Positions 1 through 7,607 of a stretch of 64,000 nt of DNA are shown here, piece by piece. The translations under genes were made by a program, and so were the position numbers. The notes beneath the pieces were generated by a model that saw only the letters and a list, made by a program, of their open reading frames with translations, was not told where the DNA came from and ran no database searches. The stretch's first letter is position 1. Every line of letters starts with the position of its first letter. The stretch is from JADMIH01 sp035274425 (lineage in GTDB: Bacteria; Chloroflexota; Chloroflexia; QHBQ01; JADMIH01): contig DATEOC010000082.1 of assembly GCA_035274425.1 (NCBI GenBank), forward strand, positions 124,001 to 188,000. The letters run 5' to 3'.

Positions 1-11
1 TAGCGCTCGTC

Positions 12-1856
12 ATGACAACCTATGCTAAAGATCGGGATACAGGGCCACAACCGCTGGTCGCTCCCGTCGGTATAGAGAACATGCCCCGCGTCGGCCTCGA
101 AGCTTACTCCTTCGGCACCGACCAGGGCATGCAATCGGTAGTTGGATCGGGCGCGAAGCTTATACGTATAGAGCTTTCCTGGGCAGCCATCGAGCCTCTC
201 AACGTCGAACCGTCACTCTACAGTTGGACCTCTTATGATACGTCTCTTAGCAGATTGAAAGAGAACGGCCTGGTCCCCCTGGTGGTAGTAAAAGACTGCC
301 CTCTATGGGCCTGCGTCCGAGATAACGGTCCTCTCCTGGAGGCCAGGGAAGCAGATTTCGCCCAGTTCATGGGAGCGCTGGCGGCCCGCTACAGCCAGCC
401 TGCTTACGATACGCACTACTGGGAACTGTTCAACGAGCCTGATGCGGCGGGTGGCCCAGATAACCAGTGGGGATGGGGGATGCACGGCGACAAATATGCG
501 CTGATGCTTGCCCAGGTCTATCCGGCTGTGAAGGCTGCCGATCCTGAGTCGGCGGTCCTGATCGGCGGGATCGCCTACGACTATTTCTTCGCACAGGGTG
601 GACCTTTCAACCCCGACTTCCTCCCTGACGTGCTCGACAATGGTGGTGCCGACTATGTTGATGGTGTAGCATTCCACTATTACAAAGGGAACGCCAACGG
701 CTGGGCCCGTATAGGTAACAAGGTAGACGAACTACGCTCGCTCATGTCTCAGCACGACGCCGGCCACCTGCCTCTACTCTGTACCGAGGCGGGCATGAGC
801 AGCGATCCACAGTTCAACGGCAGCGAAGCTGCGCAAGCCCGCTATCTGGTGCAAATGAACGTGCTTGGCGCGGTAAGCGGTCTGCGCGCCCAGGTCTGGT
901 TCCTCGACAGGGACTTCACCAGCCCGGACCCCTGGATGCAGGTCTTCACCAAGTTCGGTATCGCGCGTGTAGACGGTAGCCATAAACCTTCCCATACAGC
1001 GATGAATGTGTTTGCCAGCGAAATAGGCTCTGGTAGATATGTGGAGCAGCTTAGAGCAGAAGATGGACTAACATCCTCGTTCGAGGGATACAGGTTCGTG
1101 ATGGCGAACGGCACGAGAGAGGTATCCGTCGTGTGGAACAATGTGGGCACAGAAACTCTCACAATCCCTGCTGACGAGGCGCTCGACATGGTGCGGGTAG
1201 TGAGCCTCGACGGCCAGCCGCTGGCGACCTCGCCTGGCCCGGACGGTACGCGTCAGCTTGAAGTGGGCCTCGACCCCGTATACGTAGAGTGGGGCATCCG
1301 CTTTTCAGACGTGCAATCGTACTCCTGGGAATATCCATACGTTGAGTATCTCGCATCGAACGGCATCATATCGGGCTACCAGGATGGCACCTTCCGCCCA
1401 GGCAACCCGGCCACGCGCGGGCAGTTCTCCAAGATGATGGTGCTTGGGATGGGCTGGACAATCAATCCCCACCCCACTCCCCATTTCGCCGACGTGCCTG
1501 CGAGCCACACTTTCTACCAGTACATAGAGACAGCCTTCGAGCATGGCATTATCGGCGGCTATCCGTGCGGCGCGGAGAGTGAGCCTTGCCCAGGCACCTA
1601 TTTCCGGCCTGGCAATGACATCACCAGGGGGCAGATAGCCAAGATCGTGGTGCTATCCAAGCAGTGGCAGCTTCAAGACCCCCAGGTACCTACCTTCTCA
1701 GATGTGCCCAGCGGTTCCACCTTTTACACCTACGTAGAGACATCGGTGGCGCACGGTATCGTGTCGGGCTACCAGGACGGCACCTTCAGGCCAGGTAACA
1801 ACGCCACGCGTGCGCAGCTCTCCAAGATGCTGGCGCTCTCCCTCCAGCAGCCCTAA
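12..1856 (+). CDS. Glycoside hydrolase (GH-A clan, GH39/GH5-like) with three C-terminal SLH domains
   Basis: The first ~330 residues read as a (beta/alpha)8 glycosidase. WELFNEPD supplies the probable acid/base Glu, and LLCTEAG on a later strand supplies the probable nucleophile Glu. A short beta-sandwich-like stretch follows. Three S-layer-homology repeats then end the protein (about residues 430-490, 491-553, 554-614), each with a GYxDGTFRPGN / TRGQ or TRAQ signature. SLH repeats normally anchor a protein to the cell-wall polymer or S-layer, so a surface polysaccharide hydrolase is inferred. No signal peptide follows the ATG at 12, and the frame is open back to base 3, so the true start is probably upstream of the window and this product may be 5'-truncated. 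The substrate cannot be told. Confidence 0.8.
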   Translation: MTTYAKDRDTGPQPLVAPVGIENMPRVGLEAYSFGTDQGMQSVVGSGAKLIRIELSWAAIEPLNVEPSLYSWTSYDTSLSRLKENGLVPLVVVKDCPLWACVRDNGPLLEAREADFAQFMGALAARYSQPAYDTHYWELFNEPDAAGGPDNQWGWGMHGDKYALMLAQVYPAVKAADPESAVLIGGIAYDYFFAQGGPFNPDFLPDVLDNGGADYVDGVAFHYYKGNANGWARIGNKVDELRSLMSQHDAGHLPLLCTEAGMSSDPQFNGSEAAQARYLVQMNVLGAVSGLRAQVWFLDRDFTSPDPWMQVFTKFGIARVDGSHKPSHTAMNVFASEIGSGRYVEQLRAEDGLTSSFEGYRFVMANGTREVSVVWNNVGTETLTIPADEALDMVRVVSLDGQPLATSPGPDGTRQLEVGLDPVYVEWGIRFSDVQSYSWEYPYVEYLASNGIISGYQDGTFRPGNPATRGQFSKMMVLGMGWTINPHPTPHFADVPASHTFYQYIETAFEHGIIGGYPCGAESEPCPGTYFRPGNDITRGQIAKIVVLSKQWQLQDPQVPTFSDVPSGSTFYTYVETSVAHGIVSGYQDGTFRPGNNATRAQLSKMLALSLQQP

Positions 1857-1985
1857 TAGCCATACCCCATGAGAAAGGGGGTGCAGGGGCGCTCCCCTGA
1901 CGGGGGTTTGGGGGTGTCCCCCAACTTCCCTCTCTATTTTCTTACTCCCCCTTCCCCACTGTGGTGGGGAGGAGCCGGGGGTTTG
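1857..1985. repeat. G/C-rich dispersed repeat between convergent genes
   Basis: Between the SLH glycosidase and the convergent kinase gene, and running into the kinase 3' end, lie G-run/C-run blocks. One is CTCCCCTGACGGGGGTTTGG near 1893; another is CCCCCTTCCCCACTGTGGTG near 1946. A related block (CTTCCCACAGGGGAGGGAG) follows rpsT near 51850. They look like degenerate dispersed repeats able to form hairpins and may help end both transcripts. Confidence 0.4.
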
Positions 1986-2512
1986 ACGCGCGCCAGCCAC
2001 GCATCCGCCGCTCTCGGTGAGGTGAGGCGCACGACTCTAATGTGAGCGTGCTCCGGCATGGCGAAAAGCTCAGGGTACTCTCGCCTGCGCCTCTTATAGG
2101 TGGTGAGGACCCACACGTAGAGGGAGTTCTTGCTGAAGAAGACGGTACGTATCGACTCTCTATTGCCGCCCCACAGTACTTCCCTGCGGAAGACGCGGCG
2201 GAAGGTGCGCAGAGTCAGCCTCCAGAGTATCACCTGAAGTGGGTAATCGAGCCACACCACTGTGTCGGCCCTACTCCACACGATGTCTCTAACCTGGCTG
2301 TAGTTGCCGTCCACCGACCATGCATCCCCTCTTAGCGCCTTCAGGGTGCGCTCGCGAAACACCTCGTCAGGGGCCTCGGTCCAATTCGGTTCCCAGTGTA
2401 GCGCATCAAGCCCAATATGAGGGATATGTAGCGTACGGGCGAGCCGCCGCGCCAGCGTGGTCTTGCCCGATGCGCTCGTCCCCACGACCGCGATTCGCCG
2501 CCCCACAACCAC
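1934..2512 (-). CDS. P-loop nucleoside/adenylate kinase-like protein (FlaR/topology-modulation family)
   Basis: A small P-loop NTPase. A Walker A motif, GTSASGKTT, lies about ten residues from the proposed start, followed by HIGLDALHWEPNW and VWLDYPLQVILWRL, an arrangement typical of the adenylate kinase-like 'FlaR/DNA topology modulation' group. A GTG start at 2512 is preferred. It lies just before the Walker A strand and has a purine-rich GGGAGGG site upstream. The frame is open for another 48 codons upstream, but that stretch consists of (GACGAAG)-like heptamer-derived sequence and encodes low-complexity residues. About 192 aa. It is transcribed away from the Fic gene across an AT-rich divergent region. 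The substrate is unknown. Confidence 0.7.
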   Translation of the reverse strand: MVVGRRIAVVGTSASGKTTLARRLARTLHIPHIGLDALHWEPNWTEAPDEVFRERTLKALRGDAWSVDGNYSQVRDIVWSRADTVVWLDYPLQVILWRLTLRTFRRVFRREVLWGGNRESIRTVFFSKNSLYVWVLTTYKRRRREYPELFAMPEHAHIRVVRLTSPRAADAWLARVKPPAPPHHSGEGGVRK

Positions 2513-2669
2513 GGGGCCACCCTCCCACGGGCGCAGCGGAACGATTGATGAAGGACGAAGGGCGGAAGACGAACGGCTCGTTCCATCTTTCGTCTTTGGC
2601 CTTTTATCCGACAAGCGACTCTGCATCCTTTGCAGCAACCTCCGGGTATATTGCACCGTGCTGACAATT

Positions 2670-2716
2670 TGATAATTACCACGAAATAGATTATCATATA
2701 GAAAACGTGGTGATTA
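2670..2716. promoter_or_regulatory. Overlapping inverted repeats upstream of fic (candidate operator)
   Basis: This AT-rich stretch stands out from its GC-rich surroundings and contains two interlocked inverted repeats. TGATAAT (2670-2676) pairs with ATTATCA (2690-2696). TAATTACCAC (2673-2682) pairs with GTGGTGATTA (2707-2716) with one mismatch. It lies 40-85 bp before the Fic start, where a promoter and operator would be expected. The function is inferred. Confidence 0.45.
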
Positions 2717-2753
2717 TTAGCAGGATCTAGGAAATCACGAGGACTATTTTATC

Positions 2754-3755
2754 ATGCATGGCTATACAGATGACAGGCACCCCACCCCGCGCCTCGACCC
2801 CAGGCTCACCCGCAGGCTTGATGCGAAGAAGGCGCAGCTGGATCGCTACAGGCCCCTCCCCGCGCCGGTGGTGGGAAGACTGCGCGAGTCGTTACGCCTC
2901 CTCCTCACCTATCACTCCAACGCCATCGAGGGAAACACCCTCACCCTGCGTGAGACGCAGATTGTGCTCGAAACGGGCATCACTATTGGCGGCCACCCAA
3001 TGCGCGAGCACCTTGAAGCCACCAACCACGCCCAGGCCTGGGAGTACCTGGCTACGCTTGCCGACGGAGGTACAACTATGACGTTCGATACCATCCTCGC
3101 CTTACATCGCCTCGTGATGAGCGGCATTGACGACAGCGCCGGGCGCTTCCGAACCGGGCCTGTTTACATCCGGGGCGCTCGTGTCACCCCACCGGCTGCC
3201 GGGCATATCGAGCGCTTGATAGAAGCATGGTTGCTCTGGGTCGAGGGGCCAGGGCTTGATTACCCCCCTATCGTGCGCGCGGCTATAGCCCACCACGACT
3301 TCGAGGCTATCCACCCCTTCTTCGATGGCAACGGGCGCACGGGGAGGCTTCTACTGAACCTCATGCTTATGCGCGACGGCTACCCCCCCGCCCTTCTCCT
3401 GCGCGATTGGCGCGGCAACTATCTACGCGCCCTGGACGACGCGAACATTGGCAGGTTCAGCCCCCTTGCCAACCTCACAGGCAGAGCGGTTGAGGGTGGT
3501 ATGGACCTCTACCTTGAAGCCTGCAAAAGAGAGCCTGAGCCAGAAGACGATTACGTTCCCCTCGCCGAGCTTGCCCGCCAGAGCGAGCACTCAGCCGACT
3601 ACCTGGGCTGGCTGGTGCGACGTGGCCGCCTCGAAGCCACCAAACGAGGTGGCCGCTGGTACTCCACCCCCGCCGCGCTGGAACGCTACAAGAGAGAGGT
3701 CGCGACCGGGGCGACTCCGAGAGGGAGACCACGCAAGGAAAAGGATAAGGGATAA
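2754..3755 (+). CDS. Fic-domain AMP-transferase, class II, with C-terminal helix-turn-helix
   Basis: Fic proteins transfer AMP (or related groups) from NTPs to target hydroxyls. The core motif HPFFDGNGRTGR starts at His187 and matches HxFx(D/E)GNGRxxR in full, so the enzyme should be competent. An N-terminal SNAIEGN (Ser55, Glu59) matches the inhibitory-helix motif (S/T)xxxE(G/N). Its position before the Fic core makes this a class II, self-inhibited enzyme. The last ~80 residues resemble a winged helix that reads a short tag or DNA. Length 333 aa, usual for the Fic/DUF4172-like group. The ATG at 2754 has a CGAGGA site nine bases upstream. No antitoxin partner is visible beside it. The target is unknown; inverted repeats upstream suggest it could regulate itself. 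Confidence 0.88.
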   Translation: MHGYTDDRHPTPRLDPRLTRRLDAKKAQLDRYRPLPAPVVGRLRESLRLLLTYHSNAIEGNTLTLRETQIVLETGITIGGHPMREHLEATNHAQAWEYLATLADGGTTMTFDTILALHRLVMSGIDDSAGRFRTGPVYIRGARVTPPAAGHIERLIEAWLLWVEGPGLDYPPIVRAAIAHHDFEAIHPFFDGNGRTGRLLLNLMLMRDGYPPALLLRDWRGNYLRALDDANIGRFSPLANLTGRAVEGGMDLYLEACKREPEPEDDYVPLAELARQSEHSADYLGWLVRRGRLEATKRGGRWYSTPAALERYKREVATGATPRGRPRKEKDKG

Positions 3756-3808
3756 AGGAAAAAGGATAAATAGATGCTCTCATAATTTATCCTTTTTCCT
3801 TTATCCTT
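3741..3808. repeat. Inverted heptamer array forming a 22-bp stem (terminator-like)
   Basis: Copies of a heptamer close to AAGGATA (with GGGATAA and GGAAAAA variants) form the left arm. The reverse complement follows after a 13-nt loop: 3750-3771 pairs with 3785-3806 without mismatch. The array begins in the last codons of the Fic gene and ends 60 bp before the next small gene. It would fold as a strong RNA hairpin and may terminate fic transcription. Confidence 0.7.
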
Positions 3809-3869
3809 TCTAATTTCGTTCCGGCACGCTTCCTGCTATTTAACCAGGCAAAAGCCAGGAGGTGCCGAC

Positions 3870-3968
3870 ATGGTCAAGAAAGGTGAAGAGCAGGTCAGCA
3901 GCATGGACTCCCCCAGGCAGGGCGAGAAACGCAATCCCAACGACCCCAAGATCAAGCACAAAGGCTAA
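3870..3968 (+). CDS. Small basic, hydrophilic protein (32 aa), possibly truncated by TAA
   Basis: An AGGAGGTG site five bases before the ATG supports translation. The product is rich in Lys, Gln, Asn, Pro and Gly, with no hydrophobic segment (GEKRNPNDPKIKHKG at the end). After the TAA at 3966 the same frame stays open for 18 more codons to TGA at 4023-4025. It encodes sequence of the same kind (SQTRGRPQSEGSSKG), so the original gene may have run to 4025. It is the first of three small hydrophilic genes that resemble desiccation or stress hydrophilins in composition only. The family is not recognised. Confidence 0.5.
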   Translation: MVKKGEEQVSSMDSPRQGEKRNPNDPKIKHKG

Positions 3969-4031
3969 GGCTCCAAGAGCCAGACGCGTGGCCGCCCGCA
4001 GTCGGAAGGGAGCAGCAAAGGATGACTAATA

Positions 4032-4115
4032 GTTCAAGGTTCAAGGTTCAAAGTCTGATTAGCACTTTGAACTTTGAACCTTGAACCTTGAACCTTGAAC
4101 CTTGAACCTTGAACT
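4032..4115. repeat. Heptamer array (GAACCTT)n with inverted partner
   Basis: Left arm: three copies of GGTTCAA reading toward the loop (4032-4053). Right arm: about seven copies of CTTTGAA/CCTTGAA (4063-4115). The arms are complementary across a short loop and would fold into a long hairpin just before the Shine-Dalgarno site of the next gene. The same heptamer recurs at 12843-12926. Confidence 0.85.
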
Positions 4116-4134
4116 CGAAGAAAGGAGACCAATC

Positions 4135-4437
4135 ATGCCTAAGGATGGACAGCATAACAACGACGCCCACGACTATGACAAGTCTAAAGGCCCGAACAAT
4201 CCATCGAAGAGCGTGACCATCACCACAGGCACGCCCAAGAAGCAGGAGACTTACCAGCAGCAGGCCGCCCGCCACGAGGATACCGATCCTCAGCCCCAGG
4301 CCGCGAAGAACGAGTGGAACGAGGATACCCGCGACAAGCCCACCATAGAGAATAGCCCACGGGCACGCGACTCCGACATCGGCAGTGGGAAGAGCGGCAG
4401 CGAGTCGAACGCCGACAAAGGCTCAAGGGGGTACTAG
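4135..4437 (+). CDS. Hydrophilic, low-complexity protein (100 aa), stress-type
   Basis: The start at 4135 has an AAAGGAG site seven bases upstream; the open frame before it is heptamer repeat and is not counted. The product is almost free of hydrophobic residues and rich in Asn, Asp, Lys, Ser, Gln and Gly (MPKDGQHNNDAHDYDKSKG, ending SGSESNADKGSRGY). It should be largely unstructured, like hydrophilins. It is followed after one base by the next gene, so the two are probably co-transcribed. No known domain is recognised, and a role in osmotic or desiccation stress is only an inference from composition. Confidence 0.65.
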   Translation: MPKDGQHNNDAHDYDKSKGPNNPSKSVTITTGTPKKQETYQQQAARHEDTDPQPQAAKNEWNEDTRDKPTIENSPRARDSDIGSGKSGSESNADKGSRGY

Positions 4438-4438
4438 A

Positions 4439-4840
4439 ATGCCTGATAAAGCGACAGAACGCCAGGAAGCTGAAAATGAATACTGGGAGCTGGACCTCAA
4501 TCCGGAGCGTGGGGCGGGGCAGAACGTTGGCGTAGAAGGTCCCCACCCCGAAAAAGACGAGGGCACCCGCACCGCGTACGACGTCAAGCCGCTACACCGC
4601 CGCCTGCAAGGATACACGGACGACGAGCTAAAAGGCATCCCGGTCCTCAACCCCCATAGCCGCCTTGAGCAAGGGGCCACCTACATAGACCTCCGCGATG
4701 ACCAGCCCCAGGAGTTCACTGCTCGCGGCTACATGGAAGCCTCGGATGGCAACTGGTTCGTTCCCAAAAGCGAAGTGGACTACCAGCTATGGAACCGCCT
4801 CATCGGCGTGGAGAACCCGGAGAGGCTGGGAGAGGAGTAA
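4439..4840 (+). CDS. Conserved hypothetical protein (133 aa)
   Basis: The ATG at 4439 starts one base after the preceding stop, with AAGGGGG upstream, giving tight operon spacing. The N-terminal half is polar and acidic. The C-terminal half contains a compact region, YTDDELKGIPVL ... RLEQGATYIDL ... ARGYMEASDGNWFVPKSEVDY, that looks like a folded domain. I recognise the pattern as a conserved hypothetical but cannot name a function. Its position with two hydrophilic stress-like genes suggests a shared role. It is followed by a long perfect hairpin before the MFS gene. Confidence 0.65.
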   Translation: MPDKATERQEAENEYWELDLNPERGAGQNVGVEGPHPEKDEGTRTAYDVKPLHRRLQGYTDDELKGIPVLNPHSRLEQGATYIDLRDDQPQEFTARGYMEASDGNWFVPKSEVDYQLWNRLIGVENPERLGEE

Positions 4841-4873
4841 TCAGACTCCTAACAATTCCCTTGGAAGGCATCA

Positions 4874-4922
4874 TTCTTCCGTCAAATTCCCGCCCTTGCA
4901 GGGCGGGAATTTGACGGAAGAA
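4874..4922. repeat. Perfect 23-bp inverted repeat, 3-nt loop
   Basis: Bases 4874-4896 pair with 4900-4922 without a mismatch around the loop TGC. The apex is CGCCCT-TGC-AGGGCG. It lies between two co-oriented genes, 34 bp after a stop. There is no U-tract after the right arm, so it is not a classical intrinsic terminator. It belongs with similar hairpins at 14524, 17406 and 51789. Confidence 0.9.
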
Positions 4923-5042
4923 GACAAGATAGTTTGGGCTTTATCAAGTAATAAGGTTGTAACCATCGGATCGAAGGATGTATATAGATATCCGCCTTAT
5001 GAGCTGCTCATCCTTGGCCTATATGCACCCCAGGACATTCGC

Positions 5043-6329
5043 GTGAAGCGCTGGCGCTCTACAGGCCTCTGGCAGCACCCCGACTTCGTCAAGCTCTGGA
5101 GCGCGCACACTATATCCGAGTTCGGCTCGCGCATTACCAGGGAGGGGCTACCCCTGCTCGGCGTCATCACCCTGGGTGCCAGCCCCGGCGAGATGGCGCT
5201 GCTGGGCGTAGCGGGGGTAGCCCCGGTCATAGTAGTGGGCCTGCTGGCGGGAGTGTGGGTAGACCGCCTCCATCGTCGCCCCATACTGATAATCACCGAC
5301 CTGGGCCGCGCTCTTCTGCTCCTCGCCATCCCGCTACTAGCACTCCTGAGCCAATTGCAGATGTGGCATTTGTACGTAATCGCGGCGCTGGTGGGGGTGC
5401 TGACCGTCTTCTTCAACGTGGCCGACCAGTCTTACCTCCCTTTCCTGGTTGGGCGCGAGCAGGTGGTCGAGGGGAACAGCAAGCTGGGGGTAAGCTCATC
5501 TGTGGCCGAAGTGGGCGGGCCACCGATGGCGGGCGTGCTCGTGCAGCTAATCACCGCGCCTTTCGCCATACTCCTGGACGCCCTCTCCTTTCTCGCCTCC
5601 GCCATCTTCGTCGGCTCTATTCGCGCGCCTGAGCCGCCCATCGTCGCGAGCGAAGAGCGCCCGCATTTCCTCCGCTCCATAGCCGAAGGGGCCAACGTTC
5701 TGCTACGCAATCCGCTCTTGCGCCCACTGGCCGCAGTGACGGCTATGTGGAACTTCTTTGGCGGCTTTTTCGGCACCCTCATCACGCTCTACGCCATACG
5801 CGACCTGCACCTGACATCAGGTATATGGGGTCTCCTAGTGGGCGCGGGTGGGGTCGGCTCTCTCATTGGGGCTATTTTCACGCTCCGCATATCCAGGCGC
5901 TTTGGCGTAGGGCCGACGATTATCATCACTTATGCACTCACCGGGGCGCTCGGCCTCTTCATCCCCCTCGCAGGCGGCTCCCTGCCGGTGGCATCCATAT
6001 TGATTTTCATTCCGCAGTTCTTCGGCGATATGATGGCGACGGTCTATGGAATAAACGAGCGTAGCCTTCGCCAATCTATCACGCCCGACCACCTCCTGGG
6101 CCGCACGAACGCCAGCATGCACTTCATTGCAGGCGGCCTCAATACGTTTGGCCTCCTGGTAGGTGGCGTGCTGGGCGACGCTCTAGGCCCGCGCTCTACT
6201 CTGCTCATAGCGGTGATAGGAATAATGCTAGCCACGTTGTGGCTGGTCTTCTCGCCACTATGGAAGCTGCGGGAGGTGCAGGTGGAGGAGACAGCGATCT
6301 CCGAGCTTGCCAGGTCGATAAAGACCTAG
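5043..6329 (+). CDS. MFS transporter (EntS/MFS_3-like exporter)
   Basis: About twelve hydrophobic helices and the cytoplasmic loop GVWVDRLHRRPILIITDLGRA, matching the MFS loop 2-3 motif (GxxxDRxxRR). The ADQSYLPFLV and GGPPMAGVLVQ segments are typical of the EntS-like/transmembrane secretion effector group of exporters. The frame is open for 115 codons upstream, but a GTG at 5043 with a CAGGA site gives the usual ~428-aa length and a start just before the first membrane helix (WRSTGLWQHPDFVKLWSAHTI). It probably exports a small hydrophobic molecule by proton antiport. The substrate is unknown and its neighbours give no clue. Confidence 0.8.
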   Translation: MKRWRSTGLWQHPDFVKLWSAHTISEFGSRITREGLPLLGVITLGASPGEMALLGVAGVAPVIVVGLLAGVWVDRLHRRPILIITDLGRALLLLAIPLLALLSQLQMWHLYVIAALVGVLTVFFNVADQSYLPFLVGREQVVEGNSKLGVSSSVAEVGGPPMAGVLVQLITAPFAILLDALSFLASAIFVGSIRAPEPPIVASEERPHFLRSIAEGANVLLRNPLLRPLAAVTAMWNFFGGFFGTLITLYAIRDLHLTSGIWGLLVGAGGVGSLIGAIFTLRISRRFGVGPTIIITYALTGALGLFIPLAGGSLPVASILIFIPQFFGDMMATVYGINERSLRQSITPDHLLGRTNASMHFIAGGLNTFGLLVGGVLGDALGPRSTLLIAVIGIMLATLWLVFSPLWKLREVQVEETAISELARSIKT

Positions 6330-6354
6330 ATTCCTCACTCCGTTCGGAATGACA
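6328..6354. repeat. Dispersed 27-bp repeat, copy 1
   Basis: The sequence AGATTCCTCACTCCGTTCGG followed by AATGACA begins at the MFS stop codon. Two further copies, facing each other, occur at 61244-61270 and 61299-61325. The rest of 6355-6551 holds no gene that I can support. Confidence 0.7.
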
Positions 6355-6551
6355 GGCAGAAGCGAATTGTCCTTAGACAGCTTCTAAGCCCTTCCTGCAC
6401 AGTAGAAAAGCGTGATAAGTTGTATACTCTCATTAGTGCACTATAGCCCAAGATGAGCATACTAACTGGGACGCCTGGTTGGCACGTGTACGATATTTTG
6501 GCCTCCAGAAAAGTTAGCATATAAGAACAACCGACACTATACGTGGGAGAA

Positions 6552-7511
6552 ATGACCGTGACCGAAAAAGATATAACCATAATGACCGTTCACGCCCACC
6601 CCGACGACGAGGTGGTCTTTACAGGGGGCACGCTGGCCCTCTACCGAGATAGAGGCGTCAGGACGGTGCTCGTCACTGCCACCGGGGGAGAAGAGGGAGA
6701 GATACACGATCCCGACCTCAACGCCGAGGAAGCGCGCCCCCAGCTGCGCGAGATACGCCTGGGCGAGCTGCGCAAGGGGGTCGAGGTACTGAAGATCAGC
6801 GACCTTGAGCTTCTCGGCTACCGCGACTCCGGCATGGCGGGCACCGAGCCTAACCAGAGGCCGGACAACTTCCACAACGCCGACCCGGAGGAAGCTACCT
6901 GCAAACTGGTGGCGCTGGTGCGCAAATACAAGCCGCAAATCCTCATCACCTACGACGAGTTCGGCGCATACGGCCACCCTGACCATATCGCCTGCAACAA
7001 AATCACCCACGCCGCCTACGACAAAGCGGGCGACCCCTCTTACCACCCTGAGCTAGGCGAGCCGTGGGAGCCTCTCAAGCTTTACTACACCCACTGGAAC
7101 GAGGAAGGTTTCAAAAAGGCTTATGAGATGTACCAGGAGCGCGGTCTGAAATGGCCTTTCAACCGCGAGGAAGAAGAGAAGAAAGATGAAGACCCGCAAC
7201 ATGAGGGTCTTGAGGAAGTGATAATAGAACAGGCTGAGCAAGCCGAGCAAGTAGAGGAAGCAAAAGCAGAGGAGAAGCCACCTGAGTACGTCCCGCCTCC
7301 CGTCACTACACGCATCAACGTATGGGAGGTGCGCGACCGCAAGTGGAACGCCATCATCGTCCATCGCACGCAGTTCAGCCCCGAAGGCGCGTTCATGACG
7401 ATGCCCGAAGACATACGTGAGGTGGCATTCGGAGAGGAACACTATAGCCTGGTCGCATCGCGAGTTACCGCGCCCGAAGCGGAAGACGACCTCCTGGCGG
7501 GTTTGGTGTAA
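6552..7511 (+). CDS. LmbE/PIG-L family metal-dependent deacetylase (Mca/MshB-like)
   Basis: The N-terminus carries the zinc-site signature VHAHPDDEVVFTGG and later YGHPDHIA, hallmarks of the GlcNAc-type deacetylase/amidase family (LmbE, PIG-L, MshB, Mca). The pattern TATGGEEGEIHDPDLN resembles mycothiol S-conjugate amidase (Mca), so removal of an acyl group from an amino sugar or conjugate is likely. Around residues 205-260 an acidic, repetitive linker (EEEKKDEDPQHEG, then AEQAEQVEEAKAEEKPPE) interrupts the fold and looks like a low-complexity insertion. The ATG at 6552 is very close to the GGGAGA at 6545-6550, so the in-frame GTG at 6558, seven bases from it, may be the real start. Cytoplasmic. 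The gene stands alone. Confidence 0.82.
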   Translation: MTVTEKDITIMTVHAHPDDEVVFTGGTLALYRDRGVRTVLVTATGGEEGEIHDPDLNAEEARPQLREIRLGELRKGVEVLKISDLELLGYRDSGMAGTEPNQRPDNFHNADPEEATCKLVALVRKYKPQILITYDEFGAYGHPDHIACNKITHAAYDKAGDPSYHPELGEPWEPLKLYYTHWNEEGFKKAYEMYQERGLKWPFNREEEEKKDEDPQHEGLEEVIIEQAEQAEQVEEAKAEEKPPEYVPPPVTTRINVWEVRDRKWNAIIVHRTQFSPEGAFMTMPEDIREVAFGEEHYSLVASRVTAPEAEDDLLAGLV

Positions 7512-7607
7512 CGTCGGGACGTTTAATAACATCAGAACGTTCAATATAGAAAGTCGGCATCTTTATTTCTTCTCGCCACAGGTGAAACGACGAGACAAAA
7601 GGAGAGA

